Below are positions 16,641-25,749 of a stretch of DNA of 64,000 nucleotides, piece by piece. The stretch is from Rhodoplanes serenus (GTDB lineage Bacteria > Pseudomonadota > Alphaproteobacteria > Rhizobiales > Xanthobacteraceae): contig CAMDFO010000004.1 in NCBI GenBank assembly GCA_945897515.1, forward strand, positions 1 through 64,000. Reading direction: 5' to 3'. The position numbers and the translations under genes are program-made. The notes beneath the pieces were generated by a model. It was given only the letters and a program-made list of their open reading frames with translations, had not been told where the DNA came from and ran no database searches. How positions within the stretch are numbered: the stretch's first letter is position 1; each line of letters starts with the position of its first letter.

Positions 16641-16759
16641 GTCATGGCCGGGCATAGCCGTCCAAAGGACGGCGTCGCTTCGCTCGCCTATGTCCCGGCC
16701 ATCCACGTCTTGGCATCGAAGGAAGACATGGATGCCCGGCACAAGGCCGGGCACGACAG
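16641..16759. repeat. Intergenic inverted-repeat element
   Basis: Roughly 119-bp palindromic unit between convergent genes. Outer arms are ATGGCCGGGCATAG (16644-16657) against CTATGTCCCGGCCAT (16688-16702), with an inner GTCCAAAGGAC hairpin. A further GCCCGGC/GCCGGGC pair lies at 16733-16752. Related GTCAT...ATGAC-bordered units occur at four other places in this window. It resembles the dispersed intergenic repeats common in Bradyrhizobium-type genomes and may act as a transcript end. Confidence 0.65.
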
Positions 16760-16768
16760 TCGTTGGAC

Positions 16769-18160
16769 TCAAGCCGCCTTACCGCTCTGCGTGCGCTTCG
16801 GCGCCGCCCGCAGCATCTCCATCAGCGCGCTGACCGACCCGAGATCTTCCAGGCCGTTGACGGCATCGATGACCTCGCCGACATGGGCGTCCGACAGAAC
16901 GCCTCTGGCATAGGTCCGGAACTTGCCCTCGATCTGCACGCGCGACAGCGGGTTCTCGTACGACCCGCGCGGATGGTCGCTGCGCGCTGACAGCTTCGAG
17001 CCGTCCTTCATCTCGATCTCGACGGTCGATTGCACGCCGGTCAGCGCCGGATCGGCGTGGACCTCGACCTGCTCGACCGACGCTTTGCGCAGCTTCGGAT
17101 CGTCGTAGCGGGCTGGCTCGAACTGCGACAGCGTCAGCTCGCGGTCGTGCAGGATCACCGCCGCGGTGTAGTGCGCGGAGATCAGCGCGTCGAACTTCGC
17201 CTTGTAGCGGGCAAGGCCGCCATGCAGGTCGAACACCGTCTTGCTGAGGCCCACCCGCAACACCTTCACCTGATCGGGATCGATCTTGTGCTTTTCCACC
17301 AGATCGAACAGCGCGGTGTTCATGCCCTGCGTCGACGACGCCGACGGCCACAGCCGCAGCGCGATCTGCTCCAGCTCCCAGCGCTTGCCGAGATCGGCGG
17401 TCGCGACCTCGGGCCGCCCGCCGCCGGCATAGGTGCTGTAGAGACCGCCGTCCTTGGCGGTGAGGAATTCCTTGGTCGCCAGGAATTTCTGCTCGGCGAG
17501 CAGCGCCGCCATCAATCCCGACAGCGCGCCGCGGCACTGGTGGAATTTCACGGTCGGCGTGCCCCAGGCGGCGAAGGTGCCGGCGGATTGGCTGCCGGCG
17601 AGCCCGAATGCCTTCGCCATCGTCTCGGCATCGAAGCCGAGCAGGCGGCCCACCGCCGCCGCGCCGCCGAACGGCCCGAGCACGCCCGGTCCGTGCCAGC
17701 CCTTCTGGCGGGCCTCAGGATAAATCCCGATGCCGATCCGCGTCATCACTTCGAAGCCGGCGGCTAGCGCGACCAGCAGGTCGCGGCCGGACATTCCGTC
17801 GCGCTCGGCAATCGCAAGCGCGGGCGGCACCACCTCCGGCGTGATGTGGGTCAGCGTGGAGCGATGGATGTCGCACATCGTCACGGCGGTGATGAGGTAG
17901 CCGTTGAGCAGCGTCGCGCCCGCAAGCGACAGCCGGTCGCCGCCGAGCACGCTGCTCTCGCTCGATTCCGCGAGCGCCGAGGCAAATGCCGACACCTGCC
18001 CGGTTTCCTCGCCCTGGTGGCCGGCGACGGCACAGGCGAGCGTATCGAGCAGCACATTTTTGACGTGCTCTCGGACCTTTACCGGGATGTCTTGGTATTT
18101 CAGCGAGGCTGCAAAATCAGCCAGAACTTGCGTCGGTTCTCCCGGCATTTCCGTCGGCAT
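16769..18160 (-). CDS. MmgE/PrpD family protein (2-methylcitrate dehydratase-like)
   Basis: Protein of 463 residues in the MmgE/PrpD family, whose best known members dehydrate 2-methylcitrate, while others act as cis-aconitate or related lyases. Visible family features are the N-terminal VLLDTLACAVAGHQGEETG, ATLLNGYLITAVTMCDIHRSTLTHITPEVVPPALA (positions about 95-130), GFDAETMAKAFGLAGSQSAG and the conserved HRSTLTH region. The start MPTEMPGEP at 18160 has a GGAG box and is preferred over an upstream in-frame codon. It is convergent to the TctC gene. The propionate partners PrpB and PrpC are absent, so the substrate is open. Confidence 0.85.
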   Translation of the reverse strand: MPTEMPGEPTQVLADFAASLKYQDIPVKVREHVKNVLLDTLACAVAGHQGEETGQVSAFASALAESSESSVLGGDRLSLAGATLLNGYLITAVTMCDIHRSTLTHITPEVVPPALAIAERDGMSGRDLLVALAAGFEVMTRIGIGIYPEARQKGWHGPGVLGPFGGAAAVGRLLGFDAETMAKAFGLAGSQSAGTFAAWGTPTVKFHQCRGALSGLMAALLAEQKFLATKEFLTAKDGGLYSTYAGGGRPEVATADLGKRWELEQIALRLWPSASSTQGMNTALFDLVEKHKIDPDQVKVLRVGLSKTVFDLHGGLARYKAKFDALISAHYTAAVILHDRELTLSQFEPARYDDPKLRKASVEQVEVHADPALTGVQSTVEIEMKDGSKLSARSDHPRGSYENPLSRVQIEGKFRTYARGVLSDAHVGEVIDAVNGLEDLGSVSALMEMLRAAPKRTQSGKAA

Positions 18161-18304
18161 TTCAGTCTCCTGGGCAATCCAGATCAAACCCCAGGGTAGC
18201 GATAGGGTGCCGTGACCGCCAGCCAAGACTTGGATAAAGAAAACGGAATTGCCGACGCGCGCCGGTGAAATTCGGCGCGGGAATCGTTGAGCGGGCGTGG
18301 CGCC

Positions 18305-18601
18305 TTACTGCGAGCGCGTCCGCAGGCCAACCAGCAGCACGGCGCAAATCCCCAGCCCCACGATCAGCCCGTGAGAGAAATCGGGTATGGCGCGGATTTC
18401 GGTCTCGAGCACCTTGGAGGTCGCGATCAATGCACCGATGCCGCCCTGCAGATAGAGCAGGACGATCGCGCCGGCCGCGAGCGCCAGAGCGATGTTCCGG
18501 AACAACGACGATGCGACCAGGGCGCTGATGATGATTGCCGCGACTGCGAGGCCAACGATGAACTCGTTGCTCTGCAATGCCGCCAGACTCAGATTTGACA
18601 C
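18305..18601 (-). CDS. Small integral membrane protein, unknown
   Basis: Predicted 98-residue protein with three hydrophobic segments (about residues 15-35, 38-58 and 75-92) separated by short charged loops. A GTG at 18601 is preceded by GGAGG with five-base spacing, so this start is preferred to the GTG twelve bases upstream. No family recognised. It stands alone between MmgE/PrpD and a divergent hydrolase. Confidence 0.55.
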   Translation of the reverse strand: MSNLSLAALQSNEFIVGLAVAAIIISALVASSLFRNIALALAAGAIVLLYLQGGIGALIATSKVLETEIRAIPDFSHGLIVGLGICAVLLVGLRTRSQ

Positions 18602-18836
18602 GTCCACCTCCACAACGCGATTCCGCGCGATCGTTTCGAGGTGGCCTCCCCGCCGAAATTCAAGTGTAAGGACAAAAACGGGGAGGCGTGCTTTAAAGCT
18701 GTGTAAAGGTTAATCTGCGCGATCCGCATTGAAATATGGGGCGAATTTCGTGGATGATCGGCGAAACGCCGGGTCCGCTCAAACGCAAGTTGAGCGTCGC
18801 ATCCGGCGCACGGCAATAAGGCTGGGGAGTTAGAAA

Positions 18837-19727
18837 ATGCCCGATACCAACGTCACGTTTCCGTCCGATGGTTTCAAGCTTGCCGGCGTCGTGCGCGTGC
18901 CGGAAGGCGTGCAGCCGGGCGAGCGCCGGCCGGCATTCATCGTCATGCACGGCTTCGGCAGCAACATGAATTCCAACAACGTGCTCGAACCCTGCAAGAT
19001 GTTCGAGAAGCTGGGCTACGTGACGCTGCGCTTCGACATGCCGGGTTGCGGCCTCAGCGAAGGCGAGCGCGGCAACATCATCTGCCTCGAGCAGGTGGCG
19101 GCCGCGAGCAACGCGCTGACCTTCCTGGCCCAGCATCCGCAGGTGATCGGTGATCGCATCGGCATGATCGGCTCCAGCTTCGGCGCCGCGGTCGCGGTTT
19201 ATTGCGCCGGCGTCGACAAGCGGGTGGCGGCGGCGATCTCGTCCGGCGGTTGGGGCGACGGCGAGCGCAAGTTCCGTGGCCAGCATCCGACGCCGGAAGC
19301 CTGGAAGAAGTTTTCCGACATGCTGGATGCGGGCAAAGGCCACCGCGAGCGGACCGGCAAGCCGATGATGGTGCCGCGCTACGACATCGTGCCGATCCCG
19401 CAGCATCTGCGGAACAACCTGTCGAACAATTCGATCGAGATGTTCACCTGGGACACCGTCCGGAGCATGGTCGATTTCCGCGCCGACGACGTGATCGGCC
19501 GGGCCGAGGGGCGTCCGATCTTGCTGCTGCATTCGTCGATCGATTCCGTGACGCCAACAGAGCAATCGATCGAAATGTTCAAGCGTTCGAAATCGCCATG
19601 CGACCTGCACCTGTTCGCCGAGACCGATCATTTCATGTTCGCGGAAAGCAACACGCGGGTGCGCAGCGTGATCTTCGACTGGCTCGAACAATACTTCCCG
19701 GCGCGCGCCCAATCGAAAGCGGCATAA
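18837..19727 (+). CDS. Alpha/beta hydrolase (dienelactone-hydrolase/esterase-like)
   Basis: Serine hydrolase of 296 residues. The oxyanion region is VMHGFGSNM, the nucleophile is Ser114 in MIGSSFGAA, the acid is the Asp in SSIDSVTP and the base His is in ETDHFMF. The DMPGCGLSEGERG turn is typical of this family. It lies five bases upstream of an Ldh2-type dehydrogenase gene and probably shares its transcript. Natural substrate unknown; an acyl ester of a hydroxy acid would fit the neighbour. Confidence 0.85.
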   Translation: MPDTNVTFPSDGFKLAGVVRVPEGVQPGERRPAFIVMHGFGSNMNSNNVLEPCKMFEKLGYVTLRFDMPGCGLSEGERGNIICLEQVAAASNALTFLAQHPQVIGDRIGMIGSSFGAAVAVYCAGVDKRVAAAISSGGWGDGERKFRGQHPTPEAWKKFSDMLDAGKGHRERTGKPMMVPRYDIVPIPQHLRNNLSNNSIEMFTWDTVRSMVDFRADDVIGRAEGRPILLLHSSIDSVTPTEQSIEMFKRSKSPCDLHLFAETDHFMFAESNTRVRSVIFDWLEQYFPARAQSKAA

Positions 19728-19732
19728 CGCAG

Positions 19733-20794
19733 ATGTCTCAGTCCCGCATTCCTGTCGTTTCGATGCTCGCGTTCACCCGCGACGCGCTTTCAGCCTGCGG
19801 CGTTCCCGATGCGGACGCGGCGATCGCCGCCAAGCAGATGATCGAGGCCGATCTCACCGGCTTCGACGCGCATGGCATTTTCCGGCTGAAGGCGTATTGC
19901 GAAACGCTCAAATCGGGCCGGGTCAATCCCAAGGCCACCATCAAGATCGTTCAGCGTTCGCCCGCGACCGCTTTGGTGGACGGCGACAACGCCATGGGGC
20001 ACCTCGTCATCACCTACGCCGCCAATCTTGCGATCGAGCTGGCGAAGGCAAGCGGCATCGGTTGGGTCGGCGTTCACTCCAGCAATCACGCCGGCGCCGC
20101 TGGCGTTTATGCCGAAATGCCGGTCGCTCACAACATGGTCGGAATCTACGCCGCGGTCTCGACCGCCAATCACATGGCGCCCTGGGGCGGCTCTGAGCCG
20201 CTGCTCGGCACCAATCCGATCGCGTTCGGCATTCCGGCCGGCGTCGAAGCTCCGGTCGTGCTCGATATAGCGACCTCGCTGGCGTCGTTCGGCACTGTCC
20301 GTCAGCATGTGATTTCCGGCGAGCGCATGCCGGACGGCTGGATGGTCAATAGCAAGACCGGCAAGCCGGTCAATGATCCGAAGGACGTCAAGGACGGCGT
20401 GATGCTGCCGATCGGCGGTCACAAGGGTAGCGGACTTGCCTTGATGATCGGTCTGCTCGGCGGCGTGCTCAACAGCGCGGCGTTCGGCCGCGATGTCATC
20501 GATTTCACGCTGCCGGGGACGGAGCCGACCAACACCGGGCAGTTCATGGTGGCGATTGACGTGGCGCGTTTCCTGCCGCCCGAGCAGTTCAAGGCGGAGG
20601 TGGATCGCCATCTCGTCGATATGCGTTCGTCCAAGCTGCTGCCCGGCTTCGACGCCATTCGCATGCCTGGCGAAGGGCGCCGGCAGCGGCGTGCGGACCG
20701 CACCGCCAACGGCGTCGCCCTGCCGGCAGGACTGATCAAGCAGCTCGACGGATTGGCGGCGGATCTGAAGCTAACGCCGCTGACCGCGCGCTAG
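19733..20794 (+). CDS. Ldh2/malate dehydrogenase-like NAD(P)-dependent oxidoreductase
   Basis: Protein of 353 residues of the Ldh2 (YbiC/YlbC, ureidoglycolate, sulfolactate, delta1-piperideine-2-carboxylate reductase) family, which does not use a Rossmann fold. Diagnostic motifs are the catalytic-His stretch SSNHAGAAGVYAE, GSEPLLGTNPIAFGIPAG, and GGHKGSGLALMIGLLGGVL. The N-terminal EADLTGFDAHGIFRL segment is also typical. The ATG at 19733 follows the hydrolase stop by five bases. It would interconvert a 2-hydroxy acid and a 2-oxo acid; the exact acid is unknown. Confidence 0.9.
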   Translation: MSQSRIPVVSMLAFTRDALSACGVPDADAAIAAKQMIEADLTGFDAHGIFRLKAYCETLKSGRVNPKATIKIVQRSPATALVDGDNAMGHLVITYAANLAIELAKASGIGWVGVHSSNHAGAAGVYAEMPVAHNMVGIYAAVSTANHMAPWGGSEPLLGTNPIAFGIPAGVEAPVVLDIATSLASFGTVRQHVISGERMPDGWMVNSKTGKPVNDPKDVKDGVMLPIGGHKGSGLALMIGLLGGVLNSAAFGRDVIDFTLPGTEPTNTGQFMVAIDVARFLPPEQFKAEVDRHLVDMRSSKLLPGFDAIRMPGEGRRQRRADRTANGVALPAGLIKQLDGLAADLKLTPLTAR

Positions 20795-20807
20795 TTTCGC
20801 CGGTTTA

Positions 20808-21068
20808 TCACCACCGCGGCCGCCAAGGATCGCGGACATAATAGCCGCGGGCGTAGGAGTCGCGTGCCCGCCAACCGGCGCGCCGGCCCGGGCTGTACTC
20901 GCACATGCCGCCGACGCCGCTGACGGTCCGAAGGCACTGCCGTTGCGACGAGAAACCGCAATTCCTGCCGCCGTTGTCATAGTTGGCGCACCAGGCCGCG
21001 TTGGCCGCCGGCGCGTCGGCTGGTAGCGCGGCCATGGCGACACCGGCGACAAGGATCAGTGAGCGCAT
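20808..21068 (-). CDS. DUF3551 small exported protein
   Basis: 86-residue secreted protein: signal peptide to about residue 24 (PAANA/AWCA), then a mature part with four Cys in the pattern typical of DUF3551 (AWCANYDNGGRNCGFSSQRQC, then MCEYSP). Such proteins are abundant in Bradyrhizobium-like bacteria and of unknown function. It ends 13 bases from the convergent Ldh2-type gene. Confidence 0.8.
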   Translation of the reverse strand: MRSLILVAGVAMAALPADAPAANAAWCANYDNGGRNCGFSSQRQCLRTVSGVGGMCEYSPGRRAGWRARDSYARGYYVRDPWRPRW

Positions 21069-21147
21069 CGGGAACTCCTTTCGATGAGGGTGCTATCCCT
21101 TCGTGGGGAAATCGCGCCCCTCGGTCGAAAGTTCCAGGCCGTGGCAT

Positions 21148-21996
21148 CTAATCGGGAAGATTGTTGATCTTGGCGACCCAGGCCCGCACCTCAGGCAGGA
21201 TTTCGGGCAGCGCTGCCGTGACCTCGTCGCGCGTCATGCCGGGCCGGATGCGCGGGTGATAGAGGATGTTGAGGATGTACTGATCGTAGATTCCGAAAAA
21301 TCCAAGATGGACGTTGTCGTTGAACATGCTCCACGGCACCGTGGGATCGTCGTTGATCGGCCCCAATGCCTGCAACAGCTCCTCGTAGAGGCAATCGGCA
21401 AAAACAAAAGCGCCGACATCCACCGCGAGGATGACATCGGAGCGCTGGATACGAAAATTGTCATCCTTGCGGAAGCTTGAGAGGCATTGCGGATCGAGTG
21501 AGTTCTGGATGCGCCGGGCATTCTCCCGGCCATAGATTTCTCGTATCGTCCGTGACAGGTCGCGGTCCCGCACCAGCGTCACGAATACGTTGGCCTGGTC
21601 GCGTTTGTCGGTGACCGACACGTTGAGCGACCGGATGCGCGATCGGATGTCCTCGACTGCAGCCAATACGTTGGCGTGCCGGTCCGGCCGGCCGCGATTG
21701 TCGATATAGACGCGCACCGGGGCATCGTATTTCCGGACGCGGTCGACCCGCCCCCTGGTGTGCAATTCAGCGCCGAAGGTGATCTTGAAGAAGCCTTCGA
21801 CGATTTCGGCGTCGGAGAAGGACTTGCGCTCCGCGGCGCGGCGCTTGGCGATCTCGGGATTTTCCGCAGCGCAGGCGATGCCGCTCCAAACGGCCATGAG
21901 CGCGATCATTCCGGCCGTGGCGGCGCGGCCGCCAGGAAGCCAGGTCATGATGCGGAATCTGGAAAGCCAGGCGGAGGCGGTCGTCGCGGCCATCGT
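21148..21996 (-). CDS. DUF2927 domain protein, exported
   Basis: About 282 residues with an N-terminal hydrophobic segment (TAGMIALMAVWSGIACA) followed by the DUF2927 domain. That domain is recognisable from GFFKITFGAEL, an Arg-rich strand region, QCLSSFRKDD and the C-terminal FNDNVHLGFFGIYDQYILNILYHPRIRPGM. The last segment has the HPRI/PGM pattern of a zincin-like or protease-related fold. The start is uncertain: ATG codons at 21996 and 21948 and a GTG at 22017 are all possible, the 21948 one giving the neatest signal peptide. Function unknown. Confidence 0.78.
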   Translation of the reverse strand, partial: TMAATTASAWLSRFRIMTWLPGGRAATAGMIALMAVWSGIACAAENPEIAKRRAAERKSFSDAEIVEGFFKITFGAELHTRGRVDRVRKYDAPVRVYIDNRGRPDRHANVLAAVEDIRSRIRSLNVSVTDKRDQANVFVTLVRDRDLSRTIREIYGRENARRIQNSLDPQCLSSFRKDDNFRIQRSDVILAVDVGAFVFADCLYEELLQALGPINDDPTVPWSMFNDNVHLGFFGIYDQYILNILYHPRIRPGMTRDEVTAALPEILPEVRAWVAKINNLPD

Positions 21997-22067
21997 CACG
22001 TAATGTCCTGATGCCACCCCTCGCGGCGGCGCATCATGGCGATCTGGCCGGACCGGCGCAATGCCGG

Positions 22068-23321
22068 TCAGTTCGGCGCGGGCAGTCTCGAAGCTTTGGA
22101 TTGCAGCGCGCGGATACGGTCCGCCAGATCGCCCTTGCCTTCACCGCCCTCGCCGTTGGGTACGGAATGGCCGGCCAGCATTTCGCCGGCGAGCAGCGCC
22201 TCGATCGGCGAGCTTTGGCCTTCCAGGGCCGCCGTCAGCCGCGCGATTTCGGCTGCTATGTCGTTGATGCGTTCACGCAGCATCGCGTTTTCCACGCGCT
22301 CGGACGCCCAGGTCTGCTCGGCGTCGCGCTTCATTGCCGCCATCTCGTTCTGGACAGTCTCCAGCTCGTCGCGCGCGCGGGTGAGTTGCTCTTCGAGCTG
22401 AGTCTTCTCGGTCCGCAGGCTCTCGGTGGAGCCGCGCTGCCGGTCGTCGGCGGAAGCGATCTCGGCGCGCAGATCGGTCTCGGTCTTTTGCAGGGCAGCA
22501 ACCTTGTCGCGGAGCTGCGTGCATTCGAATTCGCGTTCGGCGAGTACGCGCATCTGCTCCGCCAGCCGGGTTTCCAGCTCCTGCACGCGCCGGCCCAGGA
22601 TTTCGGCCTCGGTGGTTTGCGCGATCAGGGCGCGCTCGAGCTGCGAGACCCGGTCGCCCAACTGGTTCACCTTGCCGCGCTCGTCGGAAAGCTCGTTGCT
22701 GGCTTCGGACGCGTCCTGGCGTTCGCGTTCGAGGCGGACTTCGATCTCCTTGGCTTCCTTTTCGTAGGAGCCGACGCGCTCCTTGAGCACATCGACCTGG
22801 GCGCGCAACGCGACGACCTCGATGCGCTGGCTGTTGGCGTCGACCGAGCGTTCGTCGAGATCGGTGGCGAGTTTGGCGAGCTCGGCCTGCTTGTCGGCGA
22901 GCGTACGTTCGGCCTCACGCAGCGAACCGATCTTGACCGAGTGTTCGCCTTCGGTGGCGTGCAACTGGTCGCGCAGCGCCTTCTCGCGCGCCTCCAGTGC
23001 GAAGATCGCGGCGGTCTTCTCGCCCAGCTCGACCTTGAGACGATTGATGGCGTCGGTCTTCTTGCCCAGCTCGGCAAGCTGGCTGGTCGTCTTGGTCTTC
23101 ATCTGCTCGACCGACAGTTCGAGCCGTCGCGTCGACATGGCGAATTCAGCGCGAAGCTGGTCCTTGTCGGCCTGGATTTCAGCCATTGAAAGCGGCGTCG
23201 CCGCTTCCAGTCGCCGCATTGTCAAGCGGACCGCGCGATTGTGGACGAGCGGAATCAGCACGAGCCCCAGCAGGGCCGCGACCAGGAATCCAATACCGAA
23301 AAACATGATCGGCTCGATCAT
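22068..23321 (-). CDS. Membrane-anchored coiled-coil protein, unknown
   Basis: About 417 residues. One N-terminal membrane helix (PIMFFGIGFLVAALLGLVLIPLV) is followed by NRAVRLTMRRLEAATPLSMAEI and then some 310 residues of almost continuous coiled coil rich in Glu, Arg, Leu and Ala, ending in a short disordered tail. The N-terminal linker with TMRRLEAATPLSMAE is shared by a conserved group of Hyphomicrobiales proteins as far as I recall. The start MIEPIMFFG at 23321 puts the helix at the very N-terminus and is preferred to one 23 codons upstream. It could be an envelope or polar scaffold protein; no function is shown. Confidence 0.72.
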   Translation of the reverse strand: MIEPIMFFGIGFLVAALLGLVLIPLVHNRAVRLTMRRLEAATPLSMAEIQADKDQLRAEFAMSTRRLELSVEQMKTKTTSQLAELGKKTDAINRLKVELGEKTAAIFALEAREKALRDQLHATEGEHSVKIGSLREAERTLADKQAELAKLATDLDERSVDANSQRIEVVALRAQVDVLKERVGSYEKEAKEIEVRLERERQDASEASNELSDERGKVNQLGDRVSQLERALIAQTTEAEILGRRVQELETRLAEQMRVLAEREFECTQLRDKVAALQKTETDLRAEIASADDRQRGSTESLRTEKTQLEEQLTRARDELETVQNEMAAMKRDAEQTWASERVENAMLRERINDIAAEIARLTAALEGQSSPIEALLAGEMLAGHSVPNGEGGEGKGDLADRIRALQSKASRLPAPN

Positions 23322-23473
23322 GGACGGGGGCCTCCGACCCGAGAATGACGAGAAGAAGCCACCATGCCACGCCGGCGCGAGGGCAGCCACATCAACCGGG
23401 GATTAACCTAAACCCCGGCGGCGATTGCAGAACCCTAGCCGGACTTCGTTAAGACCGGCGGAATCTCTCACGG

Positions 23474-23576
23474 GTCATTCTGGGGCGCGTCAGCGTGCGA
23501 GCCCGCAATCCAGAGCCGCGCACAAATTCCTGTTGCTCTGGATTCCGAGCCCGGCCTGCGGCCGTCCCGGAATGAC
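23474..23576. repeat. Intergenic inverted-repeat element
   Basis: About 103 bp bounded by GTCATTCTGGGGCG and CCCGGAATGAC, with inner arms CAATCCAGAGC and GCTCTGGATTCCG. It belongs to the same family as the units at 49213 and 61702. It lies just downstream of the eipA-like gene and could serve as its transcript end. Confidence 0.7.
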
Positions 23577-23599
23577 GGACAGAGAGACTCGCCAGCCCG

Positions 23600-24190
23600 T
23601 CAGAGCGGGTTCCACGTCGCCTTCGGTGTAAACTTTAAATACCCGATGTTGGCGCCCAGCCGCAGTCCGACGCCGGTGCGGATCGGCACTAACACGACGT
23701 TGTTGGCGGTGAGCGCCGTCATGCCGAAGCCGCCGATGAAATAAGCCGAGCCATCGATCCCGCCGAAGCGCTCGTAGACCGCTTCGGTCGACGGCAGATT
23801 GTACACCAGGATCATGGTGCGGGCGCCTTCGCCGCCGGCGTCGAAGCCGATCGACGGTCCTTGCCAGAACACCCGAAGGTCGCCGGCGTTCTTGGTGTAG
23901 AGCATGCCCTCGCCGTAGCGCAGCCCGGCTATGAACGCGCCACTGGCTTCCTCGCCGAGGATATAGCCGTTGGGCAGGCCCCATCGGCTGACCGCCCGCT
24001 CGACGACCTGCGCGAAGCCCTGCGATACGTTGCCAAAGAACCGATGGCCGGAATTAAGCAGCTCGCTTGACGAGAACTGGCGCGGCCCCGGCGCGGGAGC
24101 CTGCGGCGGTTGCGATTGCGCCAAGGCGAGCGGGGCGCCGAGCCCGGCCAGTAAAATGCAGATGGCGGCAAAGCGGATAAAGGCGCGCAT
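23600..24190 (-). CDS. eipA: EipA family (DUF1134) periplasmic envelope-integrity protein
   Basis: Exported protein of 196 residues: signal peptide to about residue 25 (LGAPLALAQ/SQPP), a Pro/Gln-rich linker, then the DUF1134 domain. Visible stretches are FGNVSQGFAQVVERAVSRWG, PNGYILGEEASGAFIAGLRYGEG, WQGPSIGFDAGGEGARTMILVYNL and FGGIDGSAYFIGGFGMTAL. EipA of Brucella contributes to cell-envelope integrity and is reported to be controlled by the cell-cycle regulator CtrA. The start at 24190 places the signal peptide correctly. Confidence 0.85.
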   Translation of the reverse strand: MRAFIRFAAICILLAGLGAPLALAQSQPPQAPAPGPRQFSSSELLNSGHRFFGNVSQGFAQVVERAVSRWGLPNGYILGEEASGAFIAGLRYGEGMLYTKNAGDLRVFWQGPSIGFDAGGEGARTMILVYNLPSTEAVYERFGGIDGSAYFIGGFGMTALTANNVVLVPIRTGVGLRLGANIGYLKFTPKATWNPL

Positions 24191-24300
24191 GACGTGCTCC
24201 AATCGAAGGGTAGGGCAAGAGCCCCGCTTAACGCGTTGCTCACGCTGCTGCCGTAGCGTGACGGCAGAGCACTCGAATCGCACCACCACAGGCCGGGAAT

Positions 24301-24831
24301 ATGACGGCAGCACGGCAGGAACGGAAGCTGCTCAGGTTGTGCACGCAATATCTGGGTGCGGCTGCGGCAGCCTTGCTCGGGGCGGCCCTGGTGGGTCTCG
24401 GCATGGGCCTGATTCCCCGTCCGATCGATGCCGCCACCACCGAATGGGTCGTCGCCGACCACCACACCGGGCTTGCGATCAGCGGGTTCGATCCGGTGGC
24501 CTATTTCACCGATTCTACCGCCACGATCGGGCGTCCGGAGCTGGAGCTCCGGTTGGCCGGAGCGACCTGGCGGTTTCGCAACGAGGGCAATCGGGCAGCC
24601 TTCGCCGCCGACCCCGACGTCTATATGCCGCGCTTCGGCGGCTACGACCCGATCGCGGTGGCGCGCGGCGCGAGCGCACCCGGACATCCCGAGATATGGA
24701 TCGTTTCCGACGGCCGGCTCTACCTGTTTCACAGCGCGGTCGCGCGCGATGGGTTCGGCGAAGACCCGGAGCGCGTGATCCACGAGGCCCAGCGGCGCTG
24801 GCCGCAGGTCTTGCGCACCCTGGTGCCGTAA
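24301..24831 (+). CDS. YHS domain protein with N-terminal membrane segment
   Basis: Protein of 176 residues. A hydrophobic segment (residues about 20-40) is followed by a YHS-like region, recognised from LAISGFDPVAYFTD and WRFRNEGNRAAFAADPDVYMPRFGGYDPIAVARG. This YHS variant is common as a stand-alone periplasmic protein in alphaproteobacteria and may bind metal or a small ligand. It converges with the CysQ-like gene, stop codons being adjacent (24831/24832). No nearby gene clarifies its job. Confidence 0.78.
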   Translation: MTAARQERKLLRLCTQYLGAAAAALLGAALVGLGMGLIPRPIDAATTEWVVADHHTGLAISGFDPVAYFTDSTATIGRPELELRLAGATWRFRNEGNRAAFAADPDVYMPRFGGYDPIAVARGASAPGHPEIWIVSDGRLYLFHSAVARDGFGEDPERVIHEAQRRWPQVLRTLVP

Positions 24832-25650
24832 TTAGCCGGCGTGCGTGGCGCTGCGATCGCCCCGGACCACAAAGCCCGGGACGCGAAAGCCGGGGCGTCC
24901 GTAGGGCACCGGGCCGCCGTCGAGCGTCGTCATCGTGCCGCCCGCGGCCGTCACCAGCGCGTGTCCGGCCGCCACATCCCACTCCGAAATCGAGGTTAGC
25001 CGGACGTAGAGATCGGCCGTGCCTTCCGCGAGCCGGCAGAACTTGATCGACGATCCGCAGGTCATCCGCTGCACGTTCGGAATGCGATCCAGGTAGGCGT
25101 CGGTGCCCGCGTCGCGATGGAAACGGCTCACGACCGCCACCACGCCGTCCGACGGCCGCGCGCGGGTACGGATCGCCACGCGCTCGCTGGCGTCGTCCGG
25201 TTCCGCACCCGCAGGCAGCCGCAGCCGCTCGGCGCCATGGCCGGCCATTCCGCGCCAGATCTGGCCGAACGCCGGAGCTCCGATTACCCCGATGACCGGC
25301 ACGCCGCCGACGACAAGCGCAATATTGACGGTGTACTCGCTCTCGCCCGCCAGCAGTTCACGGGTGCCGTCGAGCGGGTCGACCAGCACGAAGCGGTTAC
25401 CCAGAATACCCGGCGGGCTTTTGCCCGCGGCCTCCTCCGACACCACGGGAACGCCGGGAAGGACCCGCGCGAGACCTTCCAGGACCACGGCTTCCGCTGC
25501 TTCATCGGCAGCGGTGACCGGCGAGCGGTCGGCCTTGTCCCGCCGGTTGAGATCGGGAACGGCCAAGATGGCCGCCGCAGCGCGTGAGGCGATCGCCGTG
25601 AAGGCGTCGAGCAGGCGGATGCCTTCGGCGATTTCCAGATGCTGCGTCAC
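24832..25650 (-). CDS. cysQ: Inositol monophosphatase family, CysQ-like 3'(2'),5'-bisphosphate nucleotidase
   Basis: Mg2+-dependent phosphatase of 272 residues. The metal-binding motifs are DPLDGTRELLAGESEYTVNIAL (the DPLDGT loop followed by the E-x-TVNI pattern favouring CysQ over inositol phosphatases), VSEEAAG upstream and the C-terminal SEWDVAAGHALV. CysQ removes 3'-phosphoadenosine 5'-phosphate produced in sulfate assimilation. No sulfate genes are adjacent, so the assignment rests on motifs alone; a plain inositol-phosphatase-like role remains possible. Confidence 0.82.
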   Translation of the reverse strand: MTQHLEIAEGIRLLDAFTAIASRAAAAILAVPDLNRRDKADRSPVTAADEAAEAVVLEGLARVLPGVPVVSEEAAGKSPPGILGNRFVLVDPLDGTRELLAGESEYTVNIALVVGGVPVIGVIGAPAFGQIWRGMAGHGAERLRLPAGAEPDDASERVAIRTRARPSDGVVAVVSRFHRDAGTDAYLDRIPNVQRMTCGSSIKFCRLAEGTADLYVRLTSISEWDVAAGHALVTAAGGTMTTLDGGPVPYGRPGFRVPGFVVRGDRSATHAG

Positions 25651-25749
25651 GAATCCGTCCCTTGATGTCTGTGCGGCCGTGTAACACGCCTCACCCTCGC
25701 CGCCCGAATCGCTTAAACGTCCGTCATCTTGAACCGGGAGACCGCCGCC